Shown: positions 43,746 through 55,229 of the stretch, in pieces
Layout: every line of letters begins with the position of its first letter
Position numbering within the stretch: the stretch's first letter is position 1
Source of the DNA: Rhodocyclaceae bacterium
Lineage (GTDB): Bacteria > Pseudomonadota > Gammaproteobacteria > Burkholderiales > Rhodocyclaceae
Length of the DNA stretch: 64,000 bases
Direction: 5' to 3'
Assembly: GCA_004379165.1 (NCBI GenBank)
Contig: NKXK01000029.1
Coordinates: 234,566-298,565, forward strand
The notes under the pieces: generated by a model
What the model was told of the DNA's origin: nothing
The model's input: only the letters and a program-made list of their open reading frames with translations
The model's database searches: none
Position numbers and translations under genes: made by a program

Positions 43746-44968
43746 GTGGTCGTGTCGCAGTGGTCGGTGGCGGGCCAGCTGGTCTGATGGCCGCCGAGGT
43801 TATGGCCGCTGTCGGTCTGGGGGTCGATGTCTATGACGGCATGCCCTCGGTCGGGCGCAAATTCCTGATGGCCGGCAAGGGCGGCATGAATATCACCCAC
43901 GCCGAGCCGCTTGCCGATTTCAAGACGCGCTACGGTAGGCGTCAGAACGTGCTGGCGCCCCAGCTTGACCGCTTTGGACCAGCGCAGGTGCGTGACTGGA
44001 TGCAGGGGCTGGGCGTCGATTCCTTTGTCGGTACGTCCGGGCGCGTATTTCCGACCGAAATGAAGGCGGCGCCGTTGTTGCGGGCGTGGCTGCATCGCCT
44101 CCGCCAGCAGGGCGTGCGCTTTCATGTCCGGCATCGCTGGCTGGGCTGGCATGACGATGGCGCATTGCGCCTGGCGACGCCATCGGGTGAGCTGACCGTG
44201 CGAGCTTCGGCGGTCGTGCTCGCATTGGGCGGCGGCAGTTGGGCCAAGCTTGGCTCCGATGGATCTTGGGTGCCGGTGCTCGCCGCTGCTGGCGTCGCTG
44301 TCGCACCATTGCAGCCGGCCAATTGCGGATTTGACGTGGACTGGTCTCCGGTTTTTCGCGAGCGCTTTGCCGGTGCGCCGGTCAAGCCGGTGACCGGCAG
44401 GGTGACAGCGTGCTGCGGTGAACCCGAAAAACAGGGCGAATTCAATATCACTGAAACCGGCATCGAGGGCGGGCTAATCTACGCCCTGTCGGCGCCGCTG
44501 CGCGATGCGCTGGCAAGTCGCGGAGAAGCGACGCTGTGGCTGGATCTGGTGCCGGGACGCAGCGAGGCGCGGCTGGCCAGCGAATTGGCGCAGCCGCGTG
44601 GTCGCGATTCGCTCGCCAACCATCTGCGCCGGCGCGTCAGCCTGACGGGTGTCAAGGCGGCACTGTTGCGCGAATGCTGCCCGCCGGCAACGCTAGCCGA
44701 GTCCCGCTTGCTGGCGGCAGCGATCAAGGCGCTGCCGCTACGCTTGAAGGCAGCGCGACCCATTGAAGAGGCGATCAGCAGTGCCGGCGGCATTCGCTAC
44801 GAGGCGCTGGATAGCCGCGGGATGTTACAGGCACGGCCCGGTGTTTTCGCCGCTGGCGAAATGCTCGACTGGGAAGCACCGACCGGTGGCTACCTGCTCA
44901 CTGCCTGCCTGGCCAGTGGCCGGCAGGCCGGGCAGGGCGTTGTGGACTGGCTGGCAGGTGCCGGCTGA
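43742..44968 (+). CDS. TIGR03862-type flavoprotein (HI0933 family)
   Basis: The 408-residue protein has an N-terminal FAD-binding motif (VAVVGGGPAGLMAAEVM), the family signature KGGMNITHAEP, the TSGRVFPTEMKAAPLLRAW stretch and the C-terminal GVFAAGEMLDWEAPTGGYLL. It starts at GTG 43742, overlapping the transglutaminase stop by four bases. The family's reaction is unknown. A GCGGT element lies at 44415-44443. Confidence 0.87.
   Translation: MSGRVAVVGGGPAGLMAAEVMAAVGLGVDVYDGMPSVGRKFLMAGKGGMNITHAEPLADFKTRYGRRQNVLAPQLDRFGPAQVRDWMQGLGVDSFVGTSGRVFPTEMKAAPLLRAWLHRLRQQGVRFHVRHRWLGWHDDGALRLATPSGELTVRASAVVLALGGGSWAKLGSDGSWVPVLAAAGVAVAPLQPANCGFDVDWSPVFRERFAGAPVKPVTGRVTACCGEPEKQGEFNITETGIEGGLIYALSAPLRDALASRGEATLWLDLVPGRSEARLASELAQPRGRDSLANHLRRRVSLTGVKAALLRECCPPATLAESRLLAAAIKALPLRLKAARPIEEAISSAGGIRYEALDSRGMLQARPGVFAAGEMLDWEAPTGGYLLTACLASGRQAGQGVVDWLAGAG
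44415..44443 (+). repeat. dispersed GCGGT element, copy in the TIGR03862 gene
   Basis: It reads GCGGTGAACCCGAAAAACAG, then GGCGAATTC: consensus with a one-base insertion between the tracts. It encodes a variable loop (CCGEPEKQGEFN). Confidence 0.6.
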
Positions 44969-45021
44969 AATTCTCGACTCAGCTTAACTGCGCTCGGACA
45001 AGCGGCTGAATGCGGCTGACT

Positions 45022-48000
45022 TTAGCCGTTGGCGAGCAGCTTTTCCAGCGTCGCCAGTGCTGCCTCGAAGTCGAAGTTGGCCACATGGTTTTCCACCTCA
45101 GTGAATCCGCTGCCAAAACGCGCCGTCAGCAATTCGCTGTTTTGGCGCATGACTTCGATGGCATTCAGTTCGCCCTGGTGCAGCAGCTTGCGCAGCTCGC
45201 CGATGATTTCCTGACTGCGGCCGGTATCGACCGGCGCGTGAACGGTGGCCGGACCCGGTTGCAATTGGCTGACATGCTGGCGCAAGGCGGCATAGGCAGC
45301 TTCGGTGTCGGCGATCAGGGGCGCCAGCGTATCGGCCGGCTGACCATCGCGGATTGCCATTTCCAGCGCCAGTGCCTTGCGCTGAACGCCAGTCGCACCT
45401 AGGGTCGCGCTGGCCCCCTTGAGCGAGTGGGCGAGGCGGCGTGCATCGTCGCGACGGTCTTCGGCCAGTGCCTTTCGCAGTTGCTCGAAATCCTCGCTGT
45501 GCCCGGTCGCCAGCTTGGTGAGCAGACGCAGGTAGCTGCTCAGGCGGCCACGCACCGATTCCAGGCCAAAGGCCGGATCGAGACCGGGGATTGCGTCCAG
45601 ATGCTGGCGCAAGTCGGCATCGCCGTCGGCAGCCGGTTCCACCGGGGGCGCGGCACCACCGCTTACCGAGGTTGGTAGCCAGCGCGACAGCGCGGCAAAC
45701 AGTACTTTCGGTACCACCGGCTTGGCGAAGTGATCATTCATGCCCGCGGCCAGGCAGTGCTCGCGGTCTTCGCCAAAGGCATTGGCGGTCATCGCCAGGA
45801 TCGGGACATCGCGGCCATTGGCCAGCTCGCGGATGCGGCGCGTGGCCTCGATGCCGTCAAGACGGGGCATCTCAATGTCCATCAGGATCAGGTCGTAACG
45901 CTGGCGACCGACCATGCTTACGGCTGCTTCACCATCCGCGGCAACATCGACACTGAGCCCGGCACCGCGCAGCAGATCAACTGCGACTTCGGCATTGACG
46001 GCGTTATCTTCGGCAAGCAGCACCCGCGTCTGGTTCGACCAGGTGCCGGGCAGGGCCAGTTGTGCCGGAGCCGGCGCCACGCCGCTGTTGGAAATGCCCA
46101 GACGGATCTGGAACCAGAAGGTACTGCCCTGGCCTTCGCTGCTGTCGACGCCAATCTTGCCGCCCATCGCCTCGACCAGCCGGCGGCTGATCGCCAAGCC
46201 AAGGCCAGTGCCGCCGAAACGGCGCGTCGTCGAGCTGTCACCCTGCTGGAAGGCGGCAAAAAGCCGGGATTGCACTTCCGGCGCGATGCCCATGCCGGTG
46301 TCACGGACCTCGATGCGTACCGTCGAGTTATCGGTATCGCTGGCGATGAGGCGGGCGGTAATGCGTATGAAGCCGCGCTCGGTGAATTTGATGGCGTTGG
46401 AGAGGAAATTCAGCAGTACCTGCTGAATGCGCAGCGGGTCGCCGCGGACGGCGGTGGGCAGCAGCGGGTCGAGTTCGCTGGCGATCGGCAGCAGTTTCTT
46501 TTCGGCGCGATCCGCCACCAGATTGCGGGCAGTGTCTATAACCGTCGCCAGCGAGAAATCGGCGGCTTCCAGCTCCAGCTTGCCGGATTCGATCTTGGAT
46601 ATATCGAGGATGTCGTTGATCACCGAAAGCAGGTGTTCGGCAGCATCGACGACCTTGCCCAGGCGCTCACGCTGTTCCGGGGTGTTGGCATCGCGCTGGG
46701 CGAGGTGCGTCAGGCCAATGATGGCGTTCATCGGTGTGCGGATTTCATGGCTCATGTTGGCGAGGAAGGCACTCTTGGCGCGGCTGGCTGCCTCGGCATC
46801 TTCCTTGGCCTGGTTGAGCTGAGCTGTCCGCTCGGCAACCAGCGCTTCGAGGTGGTTGCGGTGGCGAATCAACTCGTCCTCGTCGCGCTTGCGGTCGGTT
46901 ACATCCTGGACGGTGCCGACAGCGAAAATGGCCTTGCCGGTGCCGTTGAAGCGGATGTGTGCACGTTCGCGAACCCAGCGCACCTCATTTCCGATGATGA
47001 TACGGTGCAACGTATCGTAGGGTTGGCCGAGCAGTGCGGCATTCCATTCACCAAGTACGCGGTCGCGGTCGTCGGGGTGAACGCGATGGAGGAAGCTGTC
47101 CAGCGTGAGCGGTGTGTCGCGGTCAACGCCAAAAATGCGATAAACCTCGTCGCTCCAGATCAGTTGTTCGCTTTCGATATCGAGCGTCCAGTTGCCAAGC
47201 TGGGCGATGTTGTGCGCCTCGCGCAGTGCAGCCTCGCTCTCGCGTAGCCGGTTTTCGCTCAGGCGCAGGGCTTCGCGGGACTGCAGCATGCCCAGACCAA
47301 CCCCGACTTCGTTGGCGAGATTGCCGAGCAGCGCCACTTCGTCATGGGTAAAGGCAGCGTCGTCGTCGGTGACCAGATTCAGCACGCCGAAGGGCTCGCC
47401 CTCAAGCACCAGCGGCAGTGCCATCACCGCCCGCACCCCATGCTCGGCTGAGAGTGCCGCACAGGCAGCATCGCTAACGATGACGGTCTTGCCCGACAGC
47501 ATCGCCCGCTTGCCCGGCGACATGACGGATTCACCACCGCCGAGAAGCGCTTCGATGGCCGAGATATTTGCAATCAGCGGGCCGGCGCTGGCGAGCAGGC
47601 GGCTGTCCTCGCTGGCGGGGCCGCCGGCATTGATCCATGCCAGCGGATAGCGCCCGATATCGACGGCAATTCGGCAGACTTCACCGAGTACACCGATGGT
47701 TGTTTCTCCATGTAGAAACACCTGTGCGATGCGGGTGAGCATGTGTAGCGAGCGGTTCTGGCGGGCGATCTGGCGGCGCGTGCCTTCGCGTTCGGTGACG
47801 TCGTGGGCGATGCCCAGTACGCCGATCAGCCGGCCATCCGGTGTCCGAACAGGCGTCTTCGAGGTCTCGCAATGTTCGACGCGGCCATCGGGGAAGTGCA
47901 GTGTTTCCTCAATGACACGCGTACCACCGGCACGGATGGCGGCTTCGTCGTCGGCGCGCAGCGCGTTGGCCATGACCGGATTCGGCAGCAGGTCGAGATC

Positions 48001-49356
48001 GGTTCGGCCGATCACTTCGGCAGCGGGGCGGCCAAACAGCCGGGCAGCGCGGGGGTTGCAGTCAAGATAGACGCCATCTGGATCCTTTAGCCAGACCATG
48101 TCGGGAATGGTCTGCAGCAGTGCCTGAAGGCGACTGCGTTCGGATTCCACAGCCAGGCGCTCGGCGTGGCGGGCGCTGATGTTTGTCAGAATGCCAGCTG
48201 TCACCCGGGGGTGACCGTCAGCATCGCTTTCGATGACATGGCCACGATCCTCGAACCAGATCCACAGCCCATCGCTGCGGCGCATGCGGTATTCAATGTG
48301 ACGAACTGCAGTCGTGCCGTTTTCGATGGCCGCCATGGCGTCGCTTAACAGACTACGGTCATCAGGGTGTACCTGTTGCAGCCAGCTTTCCTGGGTATGG
48401 GGAGCCTCAAAGGCTGAGATCCCGAGTTGCTGCAGTACGCCACCACTAACGACATATTCGTCGCGGCTATGGCGATACTCCCAGCTGCCTGCCCCGGCGG
48501 CATCCAGCGCCAGGTGCAGATGCGCCTCAAGCCGCAAGCGGTCGTGCTCCTCATGGGCTTTGTGCAGGGCGGCTTCGAGCTGATGCAGCGCCAGTCGCTC
48601 GAACAGCCGGCGCTGGCTGATGACGCCGGTCAGCTGGCCGCTCGCATCGACGATCACCAGGTGGCGGACGCGGTAGCGGGCCATTTCTTCGAGGGCGGTG
48701 GTGACACTGGTGGCGCTGACGATGGTATGCAGCGGTGCGCTCATCACCTCGCCGAGCAGGACGGTCTGAGGATCGGCATGGGTGGCAAGCAGCCGCGGAA
48801 TATCGCGTTCGGTAACGATACCTGCCGCCCGGCCGAGCTCGGCGACAATCAGATAATCGGCAGTCGCACCGAGCATCGCGGCAATGCCCTCGGAGAGCGT
48901 GGCGCCCGGTGGCAGGCGCGGCATGTCGCGATCCATGACGCCTTCCAGCGTCCGCAGATGGCGGAAGACCATGCCGCCAAGATGGACGCGGAAATCGCTT
49001 TCGCTGACCATGCCGACCACCTGGCCCTTGCCGGCGACAACCAGCAGGTGCCGGATGTGGTGCTTTTCAACGAGATGGCGGGCGCCGAGCAGATCGAGAT
49101 CGGCCGGCGCCGTGACCAGCGGCTGCGACATGATGTCGCTGACGGCTGTTTCCGGTGGCAGGGAGACATGGACAGCGCGCAGGATGTTGGTTTCGGTGAC
49201 GATGCCCAGCGGGGCCTCCAGCGTGCCGATGAGCAGGCTGGAAATCCGTTCGTTAGCCATCAGCAAGCCGGCCCCGCGCAACGGCGTTTCCGGCGGTACG
49301 CAGCGGACGTTACGGGTCATGATGTCGGCGAGGGTGGTCGAGGGCAGGATGGTCAT
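45022..49356 (-). CDS. hybrid sensor histidine kinase with four CBS domains, PAS, GAF, REC and HPt
   Basis: The 1444-residue cytoplasmic protein begins with four CBS repeats (about residues 5-265), an adenine-nucleotide-sensing module unusual on a histidine kinase. PAS (about 280-410), PAS (about 415-530), GAF (about 540-690) and PAS (about 715-845) domains follow. The kinase core has the H-box [15 protein letters not shown], an HATPase with [17 protein letters not shown], a receiver ([33 protein letters not shown]) and an HPt domain ([15 protein letters not shown]). The TGA of the upstream hybrid kinase overlaps its ATG by four bases, so both are made together. Confidence 0.9.
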   Translation of the reverse strand: MTILPSTTLADIMTRNVRCVPPETPLRGAGLLMANERISSLLIGTLEAPLGIVTETNILRAVHVSLPPETAVSDIMSQPLVTAPADLDLLGARHLVEKHHIRHLLVVAGKGQVVGMVSESDFRVHLGGMVFRHLRTLEGVMDRDMPRLPPGATLSEGIAAMLGATADYLIVAELGRAAGIVTERDIPRLLATHADPQTVLLGEVMSAPLHTIVSATSVTTALEEMARYRVRHLVIVDASGQLTGVISQRRLFERLALHQLEAALHKAHEEHDRLRLEAHLHLALDAAGAGSWEYRHSRDEYVVSGGVLQQLGISAFEAPHTQESWLQQVHPDDRSLLSDAMAAIENGTTAVRHIEYRMRRSDGLWIWFEDRGHVIESDADGHPRVTAGILTNISARHAERLAVESERSRLQALLQTIPDMVWLKDPDGVYLDCNPRAARLFGRPAAEVIGRTDLDLLPNPVMANALRADDEAAIRAGGTRVIEETLHFPDGRVEHCETSKTPVRTPDGRLIGVLGIAHDVTEREGTRRQIARQNRSLHMLTRIAQVFLHGETTIGVLGEVCRIAVDIGRYPLAWINAGGPASEDSRLLASAGPLIANISAIEALLGGGESVMSPGKRAMLSGKTVIVSDAACAALSAEHGVRAVMALPLVLEGEPFGVLNLVTDDDAAFTHDEVALLGNLANEVGVGLGMLQSREALRLSENRLRESEAALREAHNIAQLGNWTLDIESEQLIWSDEVYRIFGVDRDTPLTLDSFLHRVHPDDRDRVLGEWNAALLGQPYDTLHRIIIGNEVRWVRERAHIRFNGTGKAIFAVGTVQDVTDRKRDEDELIRHRNHLEALVAERTAQLNQAKEDAEAASRAKSAFLANMSHEIRTPMNAIIGLTHLAQRDANTPEQRERLGKVVDAAEHLLSVINDILDISKIESGKLELEAADFSLATVIDTARNLVADRAEKKLLPIASELDPLLPTAVRGDPLRIQQVLLNFLSNAIKFTERGFIRITARLIASDTDNSTVRIEVRDTGMGIAPEVQSRLFAAFQQGDSSTTRRFGGTGLGLAISRRLVEAMGGKIGVDSSEGQGSTFWFQIRLGISNSGVAPAPAQLALPGTWSNQTRVLLAEDNAVNAEVAVDLLRGAGLSVDVAADGEAAVSMVGRQRYDLILMDIEMPRLDGIEATRRIRELANGRDVPILAMTANAFGEDREHCLAAGMNDHFAKPVVPKVLFAALSRWLPTSVSGGAAPPVEPAADGDADLRQHLDAIPGLDPAFGLESVRGRLSSYLRLLTKLATGHSEDFEQLRKALAEDRRDDARRLAHSLKGASATLGATGVQRKALALEMAIRDGQPADTLAPLIADTEAAYAALRQHVSQLQPGPATVHAPVDTGRSQEIIGELRKLLHQGELNAIEVMRQNSELLTARFGSGFTEVENHVANFDFEAALATLEKLLANG

Positions 49357-52300
49357 CGGTTTGTCCTTCGGCCATTGAGTTCAGCGTCGAGGCGGGACAG
49401 GCTGCGGCTCAGTGCCGCGGCGAGGTCATCGGCAAGCCGTTGGCGGCAGCCAGCGTCAGTTTGGTCAATTCGCAGCGCATCGTTGAGCGCCACTGCCGCG
49501 AGATGGATGCCACGCAAACCGAGCGTGCCGCCAACGCCCTTGAGATTGTGGGCTAGCCGTTCCGCTTCATTGAAGTTGCCATCGCCGATCAGTGCCAGCA
49601 ACTGGCTGGCATCGCCGGCATGGCTGTCGGCAAAGCTGCGCAGCAGACGCAGGTAGCTGGCGTGTTTGCCGCGAACCGTGTGCAGGCCATAGTCGATGTC
49701 GAAATCCGGATCCGTTCGCAGGGATTCGATCAGCGCTACCGGATCGGGCTCTTCCGTCGCAACACGAATATCGACCTGGGGTGCAGGTGGTGCTGCTTGA
49801 GCTGATGGCGCAGCCGTCTTGGGTAGCCAACGGATCAGCGCGGTGTACAGGCTATCGGGGTTAACCGGCTTGGCGATGTGGTCGTTCATGCCGGCATCGA
49901 GGCAGCGCTGGCGATCTTCGGAAAAGGCATTGGCGGTCATCGCCAGAATCGGCACCAACTGGCAGTGCGGTAGCTGGCGGATGGCGCGCGTTGCCGTGAG
50001 GCCATCCATCACCGGCATCTGCATGTCCATCAGGATCAGGTCGTAATCGCCATCGCTTGCCAGTTTCAGGGCAATTTCACCGTTCACCGCAAGTGTTGCC
50101 TGCAGGCCGGCGGCGCCCAGCAAGTCCAGGGCGACTTCCCGGTTGATTTCGTTGTCTTCGGCAACCAGCACACGCCGACCGCGATGGCGGGTATTGAGCA
50201 GGCGCTCGGCTTCATCGCGGGCGAGCGGGATCAGCGCTTGTTGCTTGGGCAGGTCGCCACGTTGCAGGCGGGCGGTGAACCAGAACTCGCTGCCGCTCCC
50301 CGGCGTACTGATCAGGCCGTTTTCGCCACCCATCAGGCGGGCCAGCCGGCGGGCGATGGCCAGACCAAGGCCGGTGCCGCCAAACCGCCGGGTTGTCGAG
50401 TTGTCTGCCTGCTCGAAGGCTTCGAAAATGCGCGCCTGTTCCGCCTCGGGGATGCCTGGGCCGGTATCGGTGACGGCAAAGCGCACCAGCAATTCGTTGC
50501 CGCTGGTTTCCATCAGGCGGACAGCAAGCACGATGCCGCCTCGTTCGGTGAATTTGACGGCATTGCTCAGGTAATTGAGCAAGATCTGGCCGAGACGCAG
50601 CGGGTCGCCGTGCAGTGCTTTCGGCAGGCTGGGGTCGATATCGGCGGCAAAGCTCAGGCCGCGCGAGCGCAGGCGGTCGCTGACCAGTGATTCGGCGTTG
50701 TCGATCAGTTGTTGCAGCGAGAAATCGACGGGTTCCAGTTCCAGCTTGTCGGCTTCGATCTTCGAAATGTCTAGAATCTGGTTGATGAGCGCGAGCAGGT
50801 GATGCGCGGCATCGCCGACTTTGGCGAGGCGCAAGCGTTGGTCCGGTTCGACGGTGTGGCGTTCCACCAGATGCGTCAGGCCGATGATGGCGTTCATCGG
50901 CGTGCGAATTTCATGACTCATGTTGGCGAGGAAGGCGCTCTTGGCGCGGCTGGCCGCTTCTGCCGCCTCCTTGGCGGCAGAAAGTTCGGCGGTGCGCGAA
51001 TCAACGAGTTCCTGCAAGTGTTCGCGATGCAGATTGAGTTCGGCCGTCGCCAGTTTCTGTTCGGTGATGTCGCTCCAGATTGAGCTGACCAATGGCCTGC
51101 CGCTGATATTGACCGCTGATGCTGCAACCCGGGCGTATTGCAGCGTGCCATCTTTTTTCCGCTGTTCTGTCTCAAAAACTGCCGAGCCATCGGGCAGCAT
51201 GCCGGCAATGACGGCACGGATATCAGCTTCGCTCAATTGCGCCTGTATATCGACCAACGTCAGCGCCATGAATTCGTTGCGGGTGTAGCCAAGGCCATCA
51301 GCACCGGCTGCATTGACATCAACGAACGCCAAGGTCTCCGGGTCGCAGAGGCAGATACCATCGTGGGCATTGCTGACGATGGCATGATAAATGGCTTCTT
51401 TTTCGTGCAGCGCTCGTTCTGCCTGCTTGCGTGCCGAGAGGTCGAGGATGTATACGACCAGATGCGGGACAACATCCATGTCCACCACCTCGGCAGACAG
51501 GCTCATTTCGCGGCGATGGCCATCGCGGCCGACGCCGATGCTCTCGAAGTCGATAATCCGGCCATCGCGACGAATGGCATCCACCATCACCTGCCGATCC
51601 GCCTCGCTTCCCCACAAGCCGGCTTCCAGGGTCGTTTTACCGAGCAAGTCGTCGCGTGTCCAGGCGTATTCGTCGAGTAGTCGCTGATTGACGTCAACGA
51701 TCTTGCCGTCGGTCAGGCGGGTAATGCAGGCGGCGACCGGCGCCGCGCGGAAAGCGGTGGCGAGGCGGTCCTGCAGTTGGGAAACCACCCGCTCGGCACG
51801 GCAGCGTTCGGAGATATCAAGGATGAAGCCGAGGATGCATTGCTGGCCGCCGAGTTCGATGATTTCCGCTGACAGGCTGATGTCTATCAACTCGCCGTCA
51901 CGGCGGCGCCACTGGGTGTGGTAGTCCTCGAGACGGCCGAGCGCGACCAGCGCCTGGCGCCAGGTGTCACGGTCAGCCGGGGTGGGCCAGAGGGCGATTT
52001 CAGCCGAGAGGCGACCAATCAGCGCCGTGCTTTCCCAGCCGAGCATCGTGGCGTAGCGTGGATTAGCCTCGAGATAGCGGCCGTCGGCCAGGGTGGTGAT
52101 TGAGATGGCTGCCGGACTGGCGGTAAAGGCGATCGAGTAGCGCTCGCGCAGTTCGTGCAGTTGCGTGATGTCGCGGCCAATGCCGAGGACACCGATCAGC
52201 CGGCCGCTACTGTCGTGCATCGGTGCCTTGGTGGTATGCAGCAGCTCGCGATGGCCATCGCTGGCGAAGCTTACCCACTCCTCGTTGCTGCGTGGTGCCT

Positions 52301-52829
52301 GAGCAGCCAGGGCCAGTTGGTCGTTGGCGCGGAAAAACTCAGCCAGCTCGCGGTCGACGAAGTCGAAGTCGGTGTTGCCGACGATGTCAGCCTCGCGGGC
52401 ACCAAAAAACTGCTCGAAGCGGCGGTTGCAGCTGAGATAAACGCCCTCCGGATCCTTCAGCCAAACCAGATCGGGCAGAGTGTCGAGCAGGGTGCGCAAC
52501 TGCGCTGTTTCCTCTTCGCGAGCATGCTGTGAATTCAGGGCGATGGCGTGAGCCTGGAGCTCCCTGTCATGCTGAGCGTCAATCCGACGCAGTTGGCGGC
52601 GGATAAGCAGGGCCAGCAGGGCGCCGGTAACAGCAACGAAGAACCAACCCTTGAGTATGCTGATCCAACGGTGCAGTCCGTCGTCCTCGACCAGATTGTG
52701 CAGGGCGAGGCCGGAAAATAGAATCCACAGCGCGGCGAGTACCACATAGGGCAGCACGATGCCGGCAACGGCCCGCGCATGCCCGCGCGGCAGATTTGGC
52801 GCGGGAGTGTTCTCGGCGGGTATCGACAT
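49353..52829 (-). CDS. membrane-bound multi-PAS hybrid sensor histidine kinase with REC and HPt
   Basis: The 1158-residue protein has two N-terminal membrane segments (about residues 22-45 and 58-78) with almost no periplasmic loop, so it likely senses internal or membrane signals. Four PAS domains (about 105-610) precede the kinase core: [32 protein letters not shown], a receiver ([34 protein letters not shown]) and an HPt domain ([15 protein letters not shown]). It shares layout and sequence with the downstream CBS kinase, suggesting an old duplication. It follows the HD-GYP regulator by eight bases. Confidence 0.9.
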   Translation of the reverse strand: MSIPAENTPAPNLPRGHARAVAGIVLPYVVLAALWILFSGLALHNLVEDDGLHRWISILKGWFFVAVTGALLALLIRRQLRRIDAQHDRELQAHAIALNSQHAREEETAQLRTLLDTLPDLVWLKDPEGVYLSCNRRFEQFFGAREADIVGNTDFDFVDRELAEFFRANDQLALAAQAPRSNEEWVSFASDGHRELLHTTKAPMHDSSGRLIGVLGIGRDITQLHELRERYSIAFTASPAAISITTLADGRYLEANPRYATMLGWESTALIGRLSAEIALWPTPADRDTWRQALVALGRLEDYHTQWRRRDGELIDISLSAEIIELGGQQCILGFILDISERCRAERVVSQLQDRLATAFRAAPVAACITRLTDGKIVDVNQRLLDEYAWTRDDLLGKTTLEAGLWGSEADRQVMVDAIRRDGRIIDFESIGVGRDGHRREMSLSAEVVDMDVVPHLVVYILDLSARKQAERALHEKEAIYHAIVSNAHDGICLCDPETLAFVDVNAAGADGLGYTRNEFMALTLVDIQAQLSEADIRAVIAGMLPDGSAVFETEQRKKDGTLQYARVAASAVNISGRPLVSSIWSDITEQKLATAELNLHREHLQELVDSRTAELSAAKEAAEAASRAKSAFLANMSHEIRTPMNAIIGLTHLVERHTVEPDQRLRLAKVGDAAHHLLALINQILDISKIEADKLELEPVDFSLQQLIDNAESLVSDRLRSRGLSFAADIDPSLPKALHGDPLRLGQILLNYLSNAVKFTERGGIVLAVRLMETSGNELLVRFAVTDTGPGIPEAEQARIFEAFEQADNSTTRRFGGTGLGLAIARRLARLMGGENGLISTPGSGSEFWFTARLQRGDLPKQQALIPLARDEAERLLNTRHRGRRVLVAEDNEINREVALDLLGAAGLQATLAVNGEIALKLASDGDYDLILMDMQMPVMDGLTATRAIRQLPHCQLVPILAMTANAFSEDRQRCLDAGMNDHIAKPVNPDSLYTALIRWLPKTAAPSAQAAPPAPQVDIRVATEEPDPVALIESLRTDPDFDIDYGLHTVRGKHASYLRLLRSFADSHAGDASQLLALIGDGNFNEAERLAHNLKGVGGTLGLRGIHLAAVALNDALRIDQTDAGCRQRLADDLAAALSRSLSRLDAELNGRRTNR

Positions 52830-52837
52830 GCGATGGC

Positions 52838-53923
52838 TTACTCGGCGTAGGTTCGCGCGATGTCCTGAAAGCGGGAGAATTCCCGGACGAAGGCATCAAT
52901 GACGTCCGGGTCGAAGTGGGTGCCGCGGCCTTCAAGGATGATGCGATGGGCGTCTTCGAAGGAAAAGGCGGGCTTGTAGACGCGGGCGCAGATCAGCGCA
53001 TCGAAGACGTCGGCCAGCGCCATCAGGCGGGCCGACACCGGAATCGCCTCGCCGGCCAGTCCGCCAGGGTAGCCGCTGCCATCCCATTTCTCGTGATGGT
53101 GATGCGCTATTTCCTTGGCCAGCATGAGAAAACCGACCGGTTTCTCGGCATCGGCCTCGGCCAGCGCAATGGCGTTGGCGCCGAGTTCTGCGTGGGTCTT
53201 CATGACTTCCCACTCTTCCGCCGTCAGTTTTCCCGGCTTGAGCAGGATGTTGTCAGGAATGCCGACCTTGCCGATGTCGTGCAGGGGTGCCGATTGTGCC
53301 AGGGCATCAATGGTGGCGTTGTCGAGCACGCCGGCAAAGCGCGGGTGCTGTTGCAGGCTCTTGGCCAGGGTGCGAACGTATTCCTGTGTCCGGCGCAGGT
53401 GGTTGCCGGTTTCCGGGTCGCGGGTTTCCGCCAGCCGGGCGAGGGCATGGATACTGACCTGCTGGATGAGCTGGTTTTCGCGCATGCGCCGCGCTACCTC
53501 GGCTTCGAGATAGTGGTTCTGGTCGCGCAAGATGTCGCGCGCAGCCTTGAGATCAAGCTGGGTGCGGACGCGGGAAAGCACGATGCTTGGCCGCAGCGGC
53601 TTTGTGATGTAATCGACGGCGCCGCTTTCGAGGCCGTGCTGCTCGTCCTCGGTGGCATCCATGGCGGTGACGAAGATCACCGGGATGTCGCGGGTGGCCG
53701 GGTCGTCCTGCAATTCGGCGAGAACCTGATAGCCGTCCATCTCGGGCATCATCACGTCGAGCAGGATGAGGTCTGGCGTTGGCCGGGTGTGGGCAATCTG
53801 CAGCGCCCGGCGCCCCGCATTGGCGGCGCGGACGCGGTAGTAGGGTTGCAGCAGTTCGCCCAGAACGCTGAGGTTCTCCGGCGTGTCGTCGACAATCAGG
53901 ATGGTTGGCTGGCTGGTGGCCAA
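52838..53923 (-). CDS. HD-GYP response regulator (predicted cyclic di-GMP phosphodiesterase)
   Basis: The protein joins a receiver domain ([15 protein letters not shown], phosphoacceptor in [14 protein letters not shown]) to an HD-GYP domain with [25 protein letters not shown] and the [12 protein letters not shown] stretch. These residues fit an active cyclic di-GMP phosphodiesterase. I prefer the TTG start at 53923 because GGGGAG lies five bases upstream and the product then begins at the receiver; an ATG at 53986 adds 21 residues with no ribosome site. It heads an operon with two hybrid kinases, whose HPt domains could phosphorylate it. Confidence 0.88.
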   Translation of the reverse strand: MATSQPTILIVDDTPENLSVLGELLQPYYRVRAANAGRRALQIAHTRPTPDLILLDVMMPEMDGYQVLAELQDDPATRDIPVIFVTAMDATEDEQHGLESGAVDYITKPLRPSIVLSRVRTQLDLKAARDILRDQNHYLEAEVARRMRENQLIQQVSIHALARLAETRDPETGNHLRRTQEYVRTLAKSLQQHPRFAGVLDNATIDALAQSAPLHDIGKVGIPDNILLKPGKLTAEEWEVMKTHAELGANAIALAEADAEKPVGFLMLAKEIAHHHHEKWDGSGYPGGLAGEAIPVSARLMALADVFDALICARVYKPAFSFEDAHRIILEGRGTHFDPDVIDAFVREFSRFQDIARTYAE

Positions 53924-54001
53924 GATGTCTCCCCGGACGCTGTCTGATTTTTGCTCATTATGGGCGCAAGACGTCGCAGATGCCACTGTTGTGGCGTTTT
54001 A

Positions 54002-54868
54002 TCAGCTTTGGACGGGTACGCCCATCAGCCGGTGGTAGACCGCGAATCTCGATTTTTCGATTTTTCCCGCGTCGACCGCAGCACGCAGGACGCAGTCCGG
54101 TTCGCGGTCATGACGGCAGTCGCGGAAGCGGCACTGGCCGAGATAGGGGCGAAACTCTCGGAAGGCGTGCTCGATTTCCTGCTTGTCGAGATGACCGAGC
54201 CCAAATTCTTGCAGGCCCGGCGAGTCGATCAGGTGGCTGTCGGGCGTGACGTGATAGAGCGTGGCGTGCGTCGTCGTGTGCTTGCCGGAGTCGAGCGCTT
54301 GTGAAATTTCACGGGTAGCAGCGCCGGCTTCGGGGATCAGTGCGTTGACCAGCGTCGATTTGCCCATGCCGGACTGACCGACGAGCACGCTAGTCTTGCC
54401 AGCCAGCCATGTGCGCAGGTCTTCGGCGTGGTCGCGGGCCGAGAGTTCGACGACGGGATAGCCAAGGCGGCTGAACACCGCGACACGCTCGCGGGCCTCG
54501 GGCAGGCGTTCGGTCAGGTCAGCCTTGTTGAGCAGGATCAGCGCCTGGATTTCCTCGCTTTCCGCAGCGAGCAGGGCGCGGGTCACCAGTTCGTCCGAAA
54601 ATCCCGGCTCGGTGGCAACGACAATGATCAGCTGGTCCACGTTGGCGGCGATCAGCTTCTGGCGGATTTCATTGGAGCGGTAGAGCAGACTGGTGCGCGG
54701 CAGAATCGCCTCGACCACGCCCTGGTCGTCGGAGCTGCGTTGAATCTCGACGAGGTCACCGCAGGCGATCTCGCTTTTCTTGCCACGCGGGAAGCAGGGG
54801 AGCAGGCTGCCATCAGCACGTTCGACGATGTATTGCCGGCCATGTGCGGCGACGACACGACCCTCCAT
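54002..54868 (-). CDS. rsgA: ribosome small subunit-dependent GTPase RsgA
   Basis: RsgA is a circularly permuted GTPase that checks late 30S assembly. The 288-residue product has an N-terminal OB fold, then G4 (LLNKADL), G1 (GQSGMGKSTLVNAL), G3 (DSPGLQEFGL), and a C-terminal zinc site (CRFRDCRHDREPDC). ATG 54868 is the first start compatible with the family. A GCGGT element falls in the C-terminal helix (54050-54079), where homologues vary. Confidence 0.94.
   Translation of the reverse strand: MEGRVVAAHGRQYIVERADGSLLPCFPRGKKSEIACGDLVEIQRSSDDQGVVEAILPRTSLLYRSNEIRQKLIAANVDQLIIVVATEPGFSDELVTRALLAAESEEIQALILLNKADLTERLPEARERVAVFSRLGYPVVELSARDHAEDLRTWLAGKTSVLVGQSGMGKSTLVNALIPEAGAATREISQALDSGKHTTTHATLYHVTPDSHLIDSPGLQEFGLGHLDKQEIEHAFREFRPYLGQCRFRDCRHDREPDCVLRAAVDAGKIEKSRFAVYHRLMGVPVQS
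54050..54079 (-). repeat. dispersed GCGGT element, copy in rsgA
   Basis: The minus strand reads GCGGTCGACGCGGGAAAAATC, so the A-tract is shifted by about two bases, then GAAAAAT. It encodes AVDAGKIEKSRF, a variable stretch. Confidence 0.5.
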
Positions 54869-54908
54869 CAGCGGCTGGCTCCAGGTTGGGGGGGGCGTCG
54901 CAACATAC

Positions 54909-55229
54909 TCAGTCCTTGAAGTGGTAATACTGCTGGTTGAGGTAGGCAGCGACCTCGGCTTCCTCGTCGGGGAACCAGCCGGCCTGGATCTGCGAATTGC
55001 AGGTGGCGGTACGCTGCAGCACATCGAGCTTGGTCATCAGCAGGCGGCCATCGCGGGTGTACATCTTGCTGCCGTCGCCGCCATAGAGCCGAACATGGCA
55101 GGCGACGCACTTCTCCTCATGCTTAATCTTGCCAGCTTTCGCATCGGCATTCCCCCAGGGGTCAGCGGCTATCGCGACTACCGGCAAGAGGAGAAGGAGC
55201 AACAGGGATGGGGCGACAGTGGCTTTCAT
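54909..55229 (-). CDS. small periplasmic cytochrome c
   Basis: The 106-residue product has a Sec signal (LLLLLLLPVVAIAADP) and one heme motif (CVACHVRLYGGDG), with a C-terminal AAYLNQQYYHF helix of the class I type. It overlaps the M48 protease gene by four bases and precedes rsgA by 40 bp. No partner oxidoreductase is adjacent, so its electron-transfer role is open. Confidence 0.85.
   Translation of the reverse strand: MKATVAPSLLLLLLLPVVAIAADPWGNADAKAGKIKHEEKCVACHVRLYGGDGSKMYTRDGRLLMTKLDVLQRTATCNSQIQAGWFPDEEAEVAAYLNQQYYHFKD

Noticed and set aside
52838..53947. Long plus-strand frame (52796-53947) opposite the HD-GYP regulator
   Set aside because: The minus-strand frame has intact receiver and HD-GYP motifs; the plus frame is compositionally mirrored and non-homologous.
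54868..54906. A 12-codon reading frame between the small cytochrome gene and rsgA (start MLRRPPQ)
   Set aside because: Tail of a shadow frame; no ribosome site and no conservation signal, although its stop overlaps the rsgA ATG.
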